DNA of 64,000 nucleotides, taken from assembly GCF_016865255.1 (NCBI RefSeq), contig NZ_CP033381.1:2728001-2792000 (forward strand), given 5' to 3'. This document shows, in pieces, positions 28,908 to 37,462 of the stretch (position 1 is its first letter; every line of letters begins with the position of its first letter). This DNA is from Methylomonas sp. LW13. Lineage in GTDB: Bacteria > Pseudomonadota > Gammaproteobacteria > Methylococcales > Methylomonadaceae. A model generated the notes under the pieces. It ran no database searches, was not told the origin of the DNA, and saw only the letters and a list, made by a program, of their open reading frames with translations. Position numbers and translations under genes: made by a program.

Positions 28908-29429
28908 ATGACCACTTCAATGCTTACGGGAACTCTTGGAGTGCTAGGCTTCATTATTTCTTGCGTCAACCTGTGGCGATCAATTCAAAGCACAAGGCAA
29001 GCTCAAGTCTTAGCGCTCGCTCAAAAGAAGCATGAAGCCCTCTCCTTAGTCATGGAGGGCGAAATCGGTAACATGGCAGCCCGACGTCAGCTGCGTACTG
29101 TACGGTATGAAGCACTAAATGCGGATGCCGAAGATATCGCCCAGCAAGTCTCGGAGTTTATCGATGGTCATGATCGAGCTCTATCAAACCTCAGCCGTCT
29201 CCGGGAAGGGCTTTCCGCTATAGTGCCCGGTGCAGCGCGACACAAAGATCTCATTAAGATGATCGATGTCATAATTCCCCAGATAAAGCAAGTCACTGAA
29301 GCAAAATGGATTGCAGAAGGGGTTGGTGAATACGTCGATGAGGTGAAGGAAAACCTCTCATTGAGAAAACGAGTGCAGCAATTACAGCAGAGAGGAGAAC
29401 AGCCAAATCCCGATGGGAGCGATGTCTAA
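28908..29429 (+). CDS. Unknown membrane-anchored coiled-coil protein
   Basis: A 173-residue protein I do not recognise. One N-terminal membrane helix (about 5-24, GTLGVLGFIISCVNLW) is followed by a long helical cytosolic part with heptad-like Leu/Val positions and a charged Gln-rich tail. The ATG at 28908 has AAGGAAA a few bases upstream. Its base composition is similar to its neighbours. The preceding 210 bases (28697-28907) are AT-rich and hold no gene I can see. Confidence 0.65.
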   Translation: MTTSMLTGTLGVLGFIISCVNLWRSIQSTRQAQVLALAQKKHEALSLVMEGEIGNMAARRQLRTVRYEALNADAEDIAQQVSEFIDGHDRALSNLSRLREGLSAIVPGAARHKDLIKMIDVIIPQIKQVTEAKWIAEGVGEYVDEVKENLSLRKRVQQLQQRGEQPNPDGSDV

Positions 29430-29718
29430 ACGCTCTCCTGTCGTCGACTCCCTCCTAGAGCAGCCGATAGACTGGGATAAACAACGTGAATCCCAGCATA
29501 AAAGCCGTAAAGCCGGGCATCGCTACCCATTAGTTTTCCTAAACTTCAAGCAATTGGCAAATATGCCAACCGGAATTAATGCCGATCAATTTCCTTCGCT
29601 TGTGCCCCGCTATCAATGGCTTTATCAATCAACATCACGCTACCACGCATCAATGCGGCAAAGAGCAATATGGAAAAGACCAATCCCATCGGTAATATGC
29701 CGAGCAAACCGGCAATGA
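29422..29718 (+). CDS. Doubtful small ORF overlapping a better minus-strand gene
   Basis: Open frame of 98 codons from ATG 29422, preceded by GGGAGC and overlapping the upstream gene's stop. The first 50 codons read plausibly (charged, soluble), but from about 29576 the frame overlaps head-on with a strongly supported membrane protein gene on the other strand, and its C-terminus is then Arg/Ser-rich noise. Possibly a truncated gene; I give it little weight. Confidence 0.25.
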   Translation: MSKRSPVVDSLLEQPIDWDKQRESQHKSRKAGHRYPLVFLNFKQLANMPTGINADQFPSLVPRYQWLYQSTSRYHASMRQRAIWKRPIPSVICRANRQ

Positions 29719-29767
29719 CAACGATCAGCATAGCTATGCCGGTATTTCCTATCTTAGCGATCTTCAT
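29576..29767 (-). CDS. Small two-helix membrane protein
   Basis: A 63-residue protein with two hydrophobic segments (about 10-30 and 30-48, TGIAMLIVVIAGLLGILPMG then LVFSILLFAALM) and a charged C-terminus. The ATG at 29767 has a near-perfect GGGAGG ribosome binding site five bases upstream, which decides in favour of this strand. No family recognised. The 178 bases upstream are AT-rich and probably hold its promoter. Confidence 0.7.
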   Translation of the reverse strand: MKIAKIGNTGIAMLIVVIAGLLGILPMGLVFSILLFAALMRGSVMLIDKAIDSGAQAKEIDRH

Positions 29768-29945
29768 TTTGCCTCCCGGACCGTTTATCGGTCGAAACGA
29801 AATCTCGCATTCACTATATCGGCTTATTTAAATTCAACAATACACGCAAGCGGTAATTTATTGTTTTACTTAATAAAACAGTAACAATATTAAGTGTATT
29901 TGTAATTCACCCCTATTCGAGGAAAACAGACACCCGCTTTTCAAA

Positions 29946-31652
29946 CTAGGCGGCTTCGTCCAGCAACTCCAGGCCTCTAAACACCGAACAACGCTTGAAC
30001 ACCTCCAACTCCGGCGCCAGTTGTTTTTGCTGGCAGAATTTAGCGACCAGTTTGGTCAAGCCCTTGATGTCGCGCCCCGTAGCCCCAGGAAAGATGGCCG
30101 CCAGTTCGTCGATCAATTCTTCCCTGACCGGCAAGCTAAATTGCTCGGTCATGACCCGCCAGATTTTGCATCTGTCCGCATGATCCGGGGCGTGGTAGCG
30201 CAGCATGGCGATACAACGGGAAATGATGGCTTCGTCGATGTCGTCCACCCGATTGGTGGTCAGGAATAACAAGCCGTTAAAATATTCCAGCACCCGCAAG
30301 AACACACCGACCACGGCATTGGAGGCCAGGTTGTCGGCGCGGCTTTTGATGTAAACGTCGGCTTCGTCGATCAGCATCACCGCCCCCCAGCGCTGGGCGC
30401 GGATCAAAGTGTCCTTCAAGGTTTTTTCCATCTCCGCGACGTTTAAACCCAACTGCCCGGAATGCACCCGATACAAAGGCCGCTTGATGATTTCCGAATA
30501 GACTTCGGCGGTCAATGTCTTGCCCACGCCGGCCGGTCCGGCGCAAAGCACCGTGGTACCGCCGGATTTGCCGGCGACGATGTCGTCCATCAACATGTCC
30601 ATTTCCGCCGTCAGGATATCGATCAGATCGGTTTGTTCGGGCGGCAGGATCAGCTTTTGTTTCAACTCCGGCTGATACACATAAGGCTGGGTATCATCGA
30701 CATGCACCCAGACATGGTGATGCAATTCCAGATGAAACATAAGGATATAGCCATGCACCGGCATTTCTGTAAACATGCCCTTGGGTACCTCGGCTTTGGC
30801 GGCTTCCATGGCGCTTTCGGTTTTGCTGTCGTAGCGCATGCTTTTGCCGGCTTTGCGCAGATAAGTGCCAAGAATGTCGCCGGATGCGTCCAGGCTCAAA
30901 GCCCGTTCGCTGAGGATATTCTCGTCGTTGACCAAACGGCAGATCCCGCCGCCGGAGGACATGACTACCGTATTCTTGCGCGTCCAGTCGCTGCTGCGAT
31001 GGCTGGCGGTTGGATCCTCGGCATATTCGCCGGTACCCCACCCGGAAAACTGTTCGCCATAGCGCGCCCGCCAGTCAAAATACCGCGCGGTAGCCTCATC
31101 GTAACTGGCGATTAATTCCGGGGTTTCTTTTAAATAACCTTTGGTGGCAAAAATCTCCGGGATGGTTTTGTTCGCCAGATCTTTGCTACGAATGATGAGG
31201 CTCTCAACCATGATTTTACCCTTGGTGTTGGCTTTTAATTCGATCAAGATCCGCCCGGCTTCTTCCTCCCCTGGTGGCGTGTAATCCAGGCGGGTGATCA
31301 GATAAGCCAAGGTTCTGCCGGAAGGCTGCACATGAAATAGCCAACCACGCAGCCCACCCTCCAATAAATAATTGGCAATAGCCGGCAACAACATTTCCAG
31401 TTGATCGACGTTGTAGCGATGGCTGTTGTCGGCCAGCGCCGCTTGCAAAGCTATCAATAGCGCCGCTTGCTGTTGTAAGGCTTCGCCTTGTTGCAAGTAG
31501 ATGCCAGCCAGACTGGCTAATTCTGCCTCACTGAGTAAATCGTAAGGCACTTGCGCCTTGGTGCCAAAACGCAATTGCTCATTGATGCTTTGCAAGCGGG
31601 GGTGATCGTTAAGCAGTTGTTCGAGATGACGTTTGTCGATAGTTAGTTTCAT
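29946..31652 (-). CDS. AAA+ ATPase with large N-terminal domain
   Basis: A 568-residue cytosolic ATPase. The N-terminal ~340 residues are a mixed domain I do not recognise (with HHHVWVHVDD around 311-320). The AAA+ module starts near 350 with Walker A GPAGVGKT (372-379), Walker B VMLIDEAD (425-432), sensor LLFLTTNR and an Arg finger in ISRCIAMLRY. Only one AAA domain is present. It begins four bases after the stop of the Fe-S oxidoreductase gene, so the two are one operon. A remodelling role for that or another protein is possible, but inferred only from the pairing. Confidence 0.85.
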   Translation of the reverse strand: MKLTIDKRHLEQLLNDHPRLQSINEQLRFGTKAQVPYDLLSEAELASLAGIYLQQGEALQQQAALLIALQAALADNSHRYNVDQLEMLLPAIANYLLEGGLRGWLFHVQPSGRTLAYLITRLDYTPPGEEEAGRILIELKANTKGKIMVESLIIRSKDLANKTIPEIFATKGYLKETPELIASYDEATARYFDWRARYGEQFSGWGTGEYAEDPTASHRSSDWTRKNTVVMSSGGGICRLVNDENILSERALSLDASGDILGTYLRKAGKSMRYDSKTESAMEAAKAEVPKGMFTEMPVHGYILMFHLELHHHVWVHVDDTQPYVYQPELKQKLILPPEQTDLIDILTAEMDMLMDDIVAGKSGGTTVLCAGPAGVGKTLTAEVYSEIIKRPLYRVHSGQLGLNVAEMEKTLKDTLIRAQRWGAVMLIDEADVYIKSRADNLASNAVVGVFLRVLEYFNGLLFLTTNRVDDIDEAIISRCIAMLRYHAPDHADRCKIWRVMTEQFSLPVREELIDELAAIFPGATGRDIKGLTKLVAKFCQQKQLAPELEVFKRCSVFRGLELLDEAA

Positions 31653-31656
31653 AGCA

Positions 31657-33012
31657 TCAATCCTGTGACGGTAAGGCTAAACAAAGTACTTCGGCTAAAT
31701 GCAGCGGCTTGGCGAAACCGCCATTGCCGATCTGCTGCCGACAAGAGAAACCATTGCTGACCAGCAGTGCGTCAGGTTCGGCACGCAGTGCTGGAAATAA
31801 GGCCAACTCGGCCATGGCTTGGGCTTGGTCGTAATGCTCGGCTTCGACACCAAAATTGCCGGCCATGCCGCAGCAGGACGATTCGATCAGTTCGAATTTC
31901 AGATCGGGGAGTTGTTTCAGCAGTTTGCGCACCGACTTGATCGCACCAACGGCTTTTTGATGGCAGTGGCCGTGCAACAGCAAACTGTTAACGCCGGGGA
32001 TGGCTTGAAACTCGATAGGCCAGCGTTTGCCGGCTTGTTCGCGGACGATAAACTCTTCCAGTAACAACACCTTTTCCGCCAGTTTTTGCGCCGGTTCGCC
32101 TAAACCCAGCTTTAGATATTCGTCGCGTAAACTCAGAATGCAGGATGGCTCCAGACCAATGATCGTGCGCCCCGCAGCGACATGCTCGGCGAGAGCCCCC
32201 AGCATGCGCTGCGCTTCGATGTGGGCCTTATCGATCAGACCATTGGAAAAATAAGTGCGGCCACAGCACAAGGGCCGATCCGCTTCATCGCCAGCCAAGG
32301 GTGTAGCGATATGCACATGATAACCGGCGGTATTCAGCAGCTTTTTAGCGGCTTCGGCGGCGGCCGGATTGAAGTAATAATTGAAGGTATCGACCAGCAG
32401 CACAACCTGTTTCTCGACTAACTCCGGATGCAAACTTAATTCGGATTGGGCCGGCACCTGAAACGCTTGCGCGGCAGGTTCCGGCAAGCGGACTTTGGCG
32501 CTGATGCCCAGCCAGGCTTCGCCTAAACGCGCCAGCAGCGGCATGCGATTGCGCCACTGGATTAAGGGTCGGAGCGCGCGCCAACGCAGTATTTTCGGTA
32601 ACTCCGCCCACAGGCGCCGCCGCAGCGTCAAGCCATTGCGCTGCACTTGCTGCGCCAGAAACTCGGCCTTGATCAAGGCCATATCCACTTCGTTCTCACA
32701 CTCGCGCTTACAACCCTTGCAACTGATACACAAGGCCATGGTTTCGGCCAGTTCCGGATTGAAAAAAGCCGCATCATTATCGGCGTTCAAAGCTGCCTTC
32801 AACGCCCTTACTCGTCCGCCCGGCGATAAACCAGCATTTTGCGTAACCCTATAGCTAGGGCACATCACCCCTTTAGCATCCCGTTCGCATTGCTTGCTGC
32901 CGATACACACCGCCACGGCCTTGGCGAAATCGGCGCCATGCTTGGGAATATCAGCATAGGCGTCGCCCATCCCGGCATTTTCATAAGACGACCAATCCAG
33001 AAACAGTTTCAT
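31657..33012 (-). CDS. Stand-alone Fe-S (CCG-domain) half of a YdiJ/D-lactate-dehydrogenase-type oxidoreductase
   Basis: About 451 residues from the ATG at 33012. The N-terminal ferredoxin-like part has Cys clusters (VCIGSKQC, GVMCPSY, LCISCKGCKREC followed by ENEVDM) as in the C-terminal half of FAD/Fe-S dehydrogenases of the YdiJ type. Two CCG domains follow: CCGRTYFSNGLID and SSCCGMAGNFG. The FAD-binding half that normally precedes this region is absent, and the 280 bases upstream contain no trace of it. Activity would need a separate flavoprotein partner. The first CxxxC motif is also less regular than in full-length enzymes. Co-transcribed with the AAA+ ATPase. Confidence 0.85.
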   Translation of the reverse strand: MKLFLDWSSYENAGMGDAYADIPKHGADFAKAVAVCIGSKQCERDAKGVMCPSYRVTQNAGLSPGGRVRALKAALNADNDAAFFNPELAETMALCISCKGCKRECENEVDMALIKAEFLAQQVQRNGLTLRRRLWAELPKILRWRALRPLIQWRNRMPLLARLGEAWLGISAKVRLPEPAAQAFQVPAQSELSLHPELVEKQVVLLVDTFNYYFNPAAAEAAKKLLNTAGYHVHIATPLAGDEADRPLCCGRTYFSNGLIDKAHIEAQRMLGALAEHVAAGRTIIGLEPSCILSLRDEYLKLGLGEPAQKLAEKVLLLEEFIVREQAGKRWPIEFQAIPGVNSLLLHGHCHQKAVGAIKSVRKLLKQLPDLKFELIESSCCGMAGNFGVEAEHYDQAQAMAELALFPALRAEPDALLVSNGFSCRQQIGNGGFAKPLHLAEVLCLALPSQD

Positions 33013-33291
33013 AGGCACCAGGCTGATTAAAAACCTGGGTCAAGCAAAAACGAAGCCAGACTGTGCTTGACTGATGCGCTATGCGTATCGGCCCTGTCAT
33101 TGGCGCAGTTGTGACATTTCCAAGCCTCCGTTACTTAACCCGCCATGTAGCAAATCCGACAATCAAGACCCGTAGCGGACGATTTACCACAGCGTTATCC
33201 GCTTAGACCGGCAAGAAACCCAGACAATTCGGCTCGCTTATTCCGACACAAATATTGCGGAAATTAGTTTCTTTGACTTGGGAAAATTGAA

Positions 33292-33600
33292 GTGGAATTA
33301 GAAAACTGCGATACCCGCTATTTCATTAGCTATAGCGGCGTAAAACTACCCTTGAAACTGGTCAACGAACTGGCAGACGAAAGCCATCTGGAAAACCGCA
33401 ACACCTACTTCCGCGGCTGCTACGCTGCCGATGAACGTCTGATGCTGCTGGAAAAACTGGTCTATGGCGAAGTGGAATTACGCCATGTCTACACCTATCA
33501 TGCTAACGGGGTTCTAGCCGAGGCGGAAATAACGGATGCGGATGGCGAGATCGACCTGTTACGCTTTGACGAAACGGGAGCTGCATTGAAATTTGATTAG
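33292..33600 (+). CDS. DUF6156-like small protein next to GNAT and nitrilase genes
   Basis: A 102-residue protein starting at a GTG. The N-terminal pattern YFISYSGVKLPLKLVNEL and NRNTYFRGCY resembles proteins of the DUF6156 type; I recall this family beside GNAT/carbon-nitrogen hydrolase genes but cannot confirm it here. Predicted soluble and acidic, no catalytic motif visible. It is followed on the same strand by the acetyltransferase and nitrilase genes, so the three may act together. Confidence 0.75.
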   Translation: MELENCDTRYFISYSGVKLPLKLVNELADESHLENRNTYFRGCYAADERLMLLEKLVYGEVELRHVYTYHANGVLAEAEITDADGEIDLLRFDETGAALKFD

Positions 33601-33716
33601 CTGGCTGGTTCATAAACCTTTGCCATAGGCAATTCGCTACCGCCTACAATACAATATGTCTTTCGCGCCTTAAGCTTGGCGACCGACATTTTGTTTTCAT
33701 TCAACCGCAAACCAGC

Positions 33717-34319
33717 ATGAGCAAAGACATCCGCATCCAGCGCCTCAGCGGCGACGCCTTGATTCAATACATTCCGGAACTGGCGCGACTGCGCATCGAG
33801 GTGTTCCGGGATTTTCCGTATTTGTATGACGGCGATTACGAGTACGAGAAGAAATACCTGCAAACTTATATAAATTGCCCGGAAAGCGTCATCGTGCTGG
33901 CGTTCGATGGCGACGCCATCATCGGCGCGTCGACGGCGATCCCGTTGAAATATGAAACCGACGAGGTCAAAAAGCCGTTCATCGAACATTGCTACGATCC
34001 GAATCAAGTGTTTTATTGTGGTGAATCGGTGTTGAACAAGGCCTACCGTGGGCTCGGCATTGGCGTGAAGTTTTTCGAACAACGCGAAGCCCATGCCGAA
34101 GATTTGGGCGGTTTCAGACACATCACCTTTTGCTGCGTCGAGCGCCCGCTTGACCACCCGCGCCGGCCAGCCGATTACGTGCCACTGGATGCGTTCTGGA
34201 ACAAGCGCGGCTACTTCAAACATCCCGAGTTGAAAACCACCTACACCTGGAAGGATCTCGACGACGTCGCCGAAACCGCCAAACCGATGACTTTTTGGTT
34301 GAGGGAAGACCGTGCCTAA
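33717..34319 (+). CDS. GNAT-family N-acetyltransferase
   Basis: A 200-residue acetyltransferase fold. Acetyl-CoA site features are IGASTAIPLKYE (beta4), NKAYRGLGIGVKFFEQRE (the R/Q-x-x-G-x-G/A type loop with GLG) and ITFCCVERP. Aromatic-rich FPYLYDGDYEYEKKYL in the N-terminus suggests substrate recognition. Eight bases overlap the following nitrilase gene, so synthesis is coupled. A small molecule amine or amide-linked substrate is likely, perhaps acted on by both enzymes. Confidence 0.85.
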   Translation: MSKDIRIQRLSGDALIQYIPELARLRIEVFRDFPYLYDGDYEYEKKYLQTYINCPESVIVLAFDGDAIIGASTAIPLKYETDEVKKPFIEHCYDPNQVFYCGESVLNKAYRGLGIGVKFFEQREAHAEDLGGFRHITFCCVERPLDHPRRPADYVPLDAFWNKRGYFKHPELKTTYTWKDLDDVAETAKPMTFWLREDRA

Positions 34320-35172
34320 AATTGCCAGCGCCCAATACGACATCAGCTTCCTGGAAACCTGGGAAAACTTTGAAATCAAGGCCCGCCGTTGGGTCAAAGA
34401 AGCCGCCGATAACAAAGCCGACATTCTTTTGTTCCCGGAATATGCCTGCATGGAACTGGCATCGCTGTTTCCCAAGGAAGTGTATTCCTCGTTGAACGGC
34501 CAGTTAGATGCTTTGCAAACCTTGCTGCCCGGCTATCTGGACCTATTTAAAGCGCTGGCCGCCGAATACCGAGTCTACATTCAAGCAGGGACTTACCCGG
34601 TCAAACACGCCAACGGCGAATTTCGCAATCACGCCTATTTCTTCACCCCGCAAGGCAACTTGGATTATCAAGAAAAGCTGACCATGACGCGCTTCGAGAA
34701 CGAGCAATGGCATATTTCCCGTGGCTTGGACATCAAGTTATTTGATACCGTATTCGGCAAAGTCGCCATCAATATCTGCTACGACAGCGAATTTCCGCAT
34801 TACGCCCGCCAACAAGCGGAACGCGGCGCCACCTTGATTCTGGTGCCTAGCTGCACCGATACCGAGGCCGGTTATTACCGGGTGCGCATCGGTTGCCAGG
34901 CCCGCGCCTTGGAAAATCAATGCTATGTCGTACAAGCCTCCTTGGTTGGCAACGCCGATTGGTCGGAAGCGGTGGACGTCAACTGCGGCGCGGCGGCAAT
35001 CTACACGCCGGTGGATCGTGGTTTTCCGAACAACGGGATTTTAGCGATTGGTGAATACAACCAGGCGCAATGGGTGTATGCCGACCTGGATTTAGCGGCG
35101 GTGGATACTGTGCGCCAAGAAGGTCAGGTGTTCAATTATCGGGATTGGCCTAAGCAGTTCGATTGCCAATAA
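34312..35172 (+). CDS. Carbon-nitrogen hydrolase (nitrilase superfamily)
   Basis: A 286-residue cytosolic hydrolase; GTG start with GAGGGA upstream. The Glu-Lys-Cys triad is visible: Glu in LLFPEYACME (about residue 45), Lys in DYQEKLTMTRFE and Cys in INICYDSEFP (about residue 155). Members hydrolyse amides, nitriles or carbamoyl groups. Coupled to the GNAT gene by an 8-base overlap; together with the small DUF6156-like gene this forms a compact three-gene group. Substrate unknown. Confidence 0.92.
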   Translation: MPKIASAQYDISFLETWENFEIKARRWVKEAADNKADILLFPEYACMELASLFPKEVYSSLNGQLDALQTLLPGYLDLFKALAAEYRVYIQAGTYPVKHANGEFRNHAYFFTPQGNLDYQEKLTMTRFENEQWHISRGLDIKLFDTVFGKVAINICYDSEFPHYARQQAERGATLILVPSCTDTEAGYYRVRIGCQARALENQCYVVQASLVGNADWSEAVDVNCGAAAIYTPVDRGFPNNGILAIGEYNQAQWVYADLDLAAVDTVRQEGQVFNYRDWPKQFDCQ

Positions 35173-35208
35173 TCGTTTCTTGGCAGTCAAACTCTTGGCT
35201 TACCTGTC

Positions 35209-36060
35209 TTACAGTTCTAGGTCTTGCGGTCCGTGCCCAGCGGAGAGAATCCGCTCGATAGCAGTCAGCGCCGCCAATGCCGACATGGCAAGCGAAATAC
35301 TGCCTTTGGGGGCCTTCGATTCGCTCGGGTTGATACGAAGCAATGTACCGGGAAAATTTTCTCCGACCCAGCGAATTGGGCCTATTGCCGAGCCGACACC
35401 CAACTCAATGATCACAACTTGTTGATGCACGGCCCGTAAGCGCCAATCCAAGTATCGCTTTTGTTGTTGCCGGGCACGATGCTCTAACCAAAAGGCATCG
35501 TCAAACATCAAAATATTGGGACGGGCAAATCCGCCGCAATCGGGGCAAAAAGGCAAGGAGCCCTGGGCTATCATACTGTGGCTGTCCACCGTTAGCTGGA
35601 GTGTTTTAATAGGCCAAATCCTTTGGTTACAAGGCATGCAACATTGCAAGTAATGGATTGAACCGTGACATTCGTAAATGCTCTCTTCGGCAAACCCCGC
35701 CTTTTGAAAATGTCCGTCCACATTGCTGGTGTACACAAACCCCGGATTGGGCTTGCTGTCTAACCAGCTTTTCAACAGTTTAAAACCGGCATGCGGCTGC
35801 GTATTTCCATACGAATGGTAGCGAGAACCGTAAAAGCCCCAGGCGCGTCTCGGTTCGTTAAAAAACCATTGCGGATTCGCTAGATCCTGAAACGTCAACC
35901 CTTCGGCGGCATAGCTTGGATGTGCGCGCCAGAAGCCTTGCTTGCCGCGAAAATCCGGTAAGCCAGAATCGACACCCATGCCGGCACCGGCGGTAATCAA
36001 CAGAGTGTCCGCATCGGCAATGGCTTGGGCGGCACGCAAAATCGCGTTTTGTTGGTTCAC
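35209..36060 (-). CDS. Sirtuin-like NAD-dependent deacylase, variant active-site motifs
   Basis: A 283-residue SIR2-fold protein with a GTG start. The NAD motif reads LLITAGAGMGVDSGLPDFRGKQ instead of the canonical GAGxSxxSGIPDFR. The second motif is YTSNVDGHFQKAG in place of TQNIDxL, with the catalytic His in YECHGSIHYLQC. Two CxxC pairs (CCMPC and FCPDC) form the zinc site. It is probably a deacylase of a divergent subgroup; a catalytic role in acetyl-lysine removal is inferred, not shown. Monocistronic between the nitrilase group and the AAA/HhH/WYL operon. Confidence 0.88.
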   Translation of the reverse strand: MNQQNAILRAAQAIADADTLLITAGAGMGVDSGLPDFRGKQGFWRAHPSYAAEGLTFQDLANPQWFFNEPRRAWGFYGSRYHSYGNTQPHAGFKLLKSWLDSKPNPGFVYTSNVDGHFQKAGFAEESIYECHGSIHYLQCCMPCNQRIWPIKTLQLTVDSHSMIAQGSLPFCPDCGGFARPNILMFDDAFWLEHRARQQQKRYLDWRLRAVHQQVVIIELGVGSAIGPIRWVGENFPGTLLRINPSESKAPKGSISLAMSALAALTAIERILSAGHGPQDLEL

Positions 36061-36269
36061 GCAGCATTTCCCGCTTGCTGTGGCCTCTTGCGGCGCAAGT
36101 AACGATTATCTGACATCTTATTAGCTCCAGTGATTGCAAATAGACAATCTACGGGAACCATGCGACAAAACCGGTCGTTTAATCTCGGCGTTTTCGCATT
36201 GCGCGCCTTAGTTTAAAAACAACAAAGCTTCCACTTGCGCAAGCGTCACTTTTTCTCCAAACATATTGG

Positions 36270-36475
36270 TTAGGCTTGCGACTTATGCAATGTAATCTCC
36301 AACTCCCTGACATCCGAGCAAATCCGCCTAGCGATAAAGCACGCGATGTCCATGTCCAACTCGAAACCGGCGTTCATAGCCTTACCGCGCAGCATTTCAA
36401 TTCGAGCACCATAGTCTGGCATGACGATTTCCACGGATAGGCTATCGAGAGGTTGTTCATACTGGAAGCCTACAT
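36270..36475 (-). pseudogene. Fragment of a DnaA-type initiator (AAA lid region)
   Basis: Minus-strand frame ending at the TAA at 36270-36272 and open back past the ATG at 36422. It reads MPDYGARIEMLRGKAMNAG, then FELDMDIACFIARRICSD, then VRELEITLHK. This follows the DnaA domain III end: PP-D-x-x-R-x-x-I-L-x-x-K-A, then LP-x-x-V-A-x-F-I-A, then N-V-R-E-L-E-G-A-L. The preceding residues (LDSLSVEIV) also fit the L-x-V-x-I-x-PP strand. Only about 65 residues remain: the Walker motifs and DNA-binding domain are missing. Evidently a relic of a dnaA-like gene beside the WYL operon. Confidence 0.6.
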
Positions 36476-37462
36476 ACCGTATATTTTGCCCAGCAATCGA
36501 ACGGTTTCGGCAAACATTTGCCTTAGCGAATCTGGCTCCAGCACCTCAATATCCGCACCGAATCCTCGCAACCACCACCGCAGTTGCAAGGTGTCTTTTA
36601 CCGAAGCCTGCAACCGGAAATAACCGTCCTGGAGCGCCGTAATCTGCTGATCAGGGCTCAGCGGGGTTTCCGACAAGTGCTTACGCACCCAGGGAGAAAT
36701 TTTCACTACCAGCTGAATGTCGGCGTCAGGCGCAGTTGGGTAGTCGAACTCGCCTGAGGCTATGTAAACATCCGGATCGTAATCCACGGGTACGGTAACC
36801 GCCTTATCCAGCAATATAGCCTGTTCGAAACGATGCAACGCCAATTGTTTTACATCCTGATAATCCCACAACGTCGCCAGCAGGTAAGCCACATTGCCCC
36901 GGAACATCAAGCCCAAGGGGTTGACTTCGTACTGTTTGGCGGCTTCGTCCCGCCGCAGATAGCCTGCTGAAAAACGCCGGTTTTTCAACAGCGCTTCGTA
37001 CACTACCTTCAATACCTCGACGTCGATTTGCGGTGGCAACAAGGTTTGATTGGCGGGAATCGTTCTAACTTTATCCGGCCAATGGGCCAAGGGAGAATGT
37101 TTCAGCGTACCATCGGCCAACGCGAAATAATCGGCCAAATGCGCTCTGACGGATAACGGCAACAACGGAATCAAAAACTGCTCAACTAGCTTGAATGTCA
37201 GCGCCTCATCCGCCGACATCAACGGAAATTGCATACGCGCGGATTGCTTCGGCCAGAACCAGCATAAGGGCTTGGTTTCATCCGAACTGGTGAAGGGAAA
37301 CAAGCCTGATGAAGACAGCTTATTTAAATCCCGCTGCACCGTCCTGATGTCCACCTCGTAACCTAAGTCTTGCAGTTTTTTCAGCAAATCCGGAGTGGTA
37401 ATGGACTCCGGTTCTTTGGGGATGAATCTGAGCATTTCGAAGTAGCGGAGGATGGTGTCCAT
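36470..37462 (-). CDS. WYL-domain transcriptional regulator
   Basis: A 330-residue regulator. The N-terminal winged helix (about 1-60, with ITTPDLLKKLQDLGYEVDIR then TVQRDLNKLSSSG) is a DeoR/BirA-type DNA-binding motif. The central and C-terminal part (about 150-260, NPLGLMFRGNVAYLLATLW) corresponds to the WYL domain, with AYLLA replacing the exact WYL triplet. A WCX-type tail follows (WWLRGFGADIEVLEP). WYL regulators often control defence operons and sense nucleic acid or nucleotides. It is the last gene of a three-gene operon, starting directly at the HhH-GPD gene's stop codon. The 9-bp inverted repeat ahead of the operon is a candidate site. Confidence 0.9.
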   Translation of the reverse strand: MDTILRYFEMLRFIPKEPESITTPDLLKKLQDLGYEVDIRTVQRDLNKLSSSGLFPFTSSDETKPLCWFWPKQSARMQFPLMSADEALTFKLVEQFLIPLLPLSVRAHLADYFALADGTLKHSPLAHWPDKVRTIPANQTLLPPQIDVEVLKVVYEALLKNRRFSAGYLRRDEAAKQYEVNPLGLMFRGNVAYLLATLWDYQDVKQLALHRFEQAILLDKAVTVPVDYDPDVYIASGEFDYPTAPDADIQLVVKISPWVRKHLSETPLSPDQQITALQDGYFRLQASVKDTLQLRWWLRGFGADIEVLEPDSLRQMFAETVRLLGKIYGM

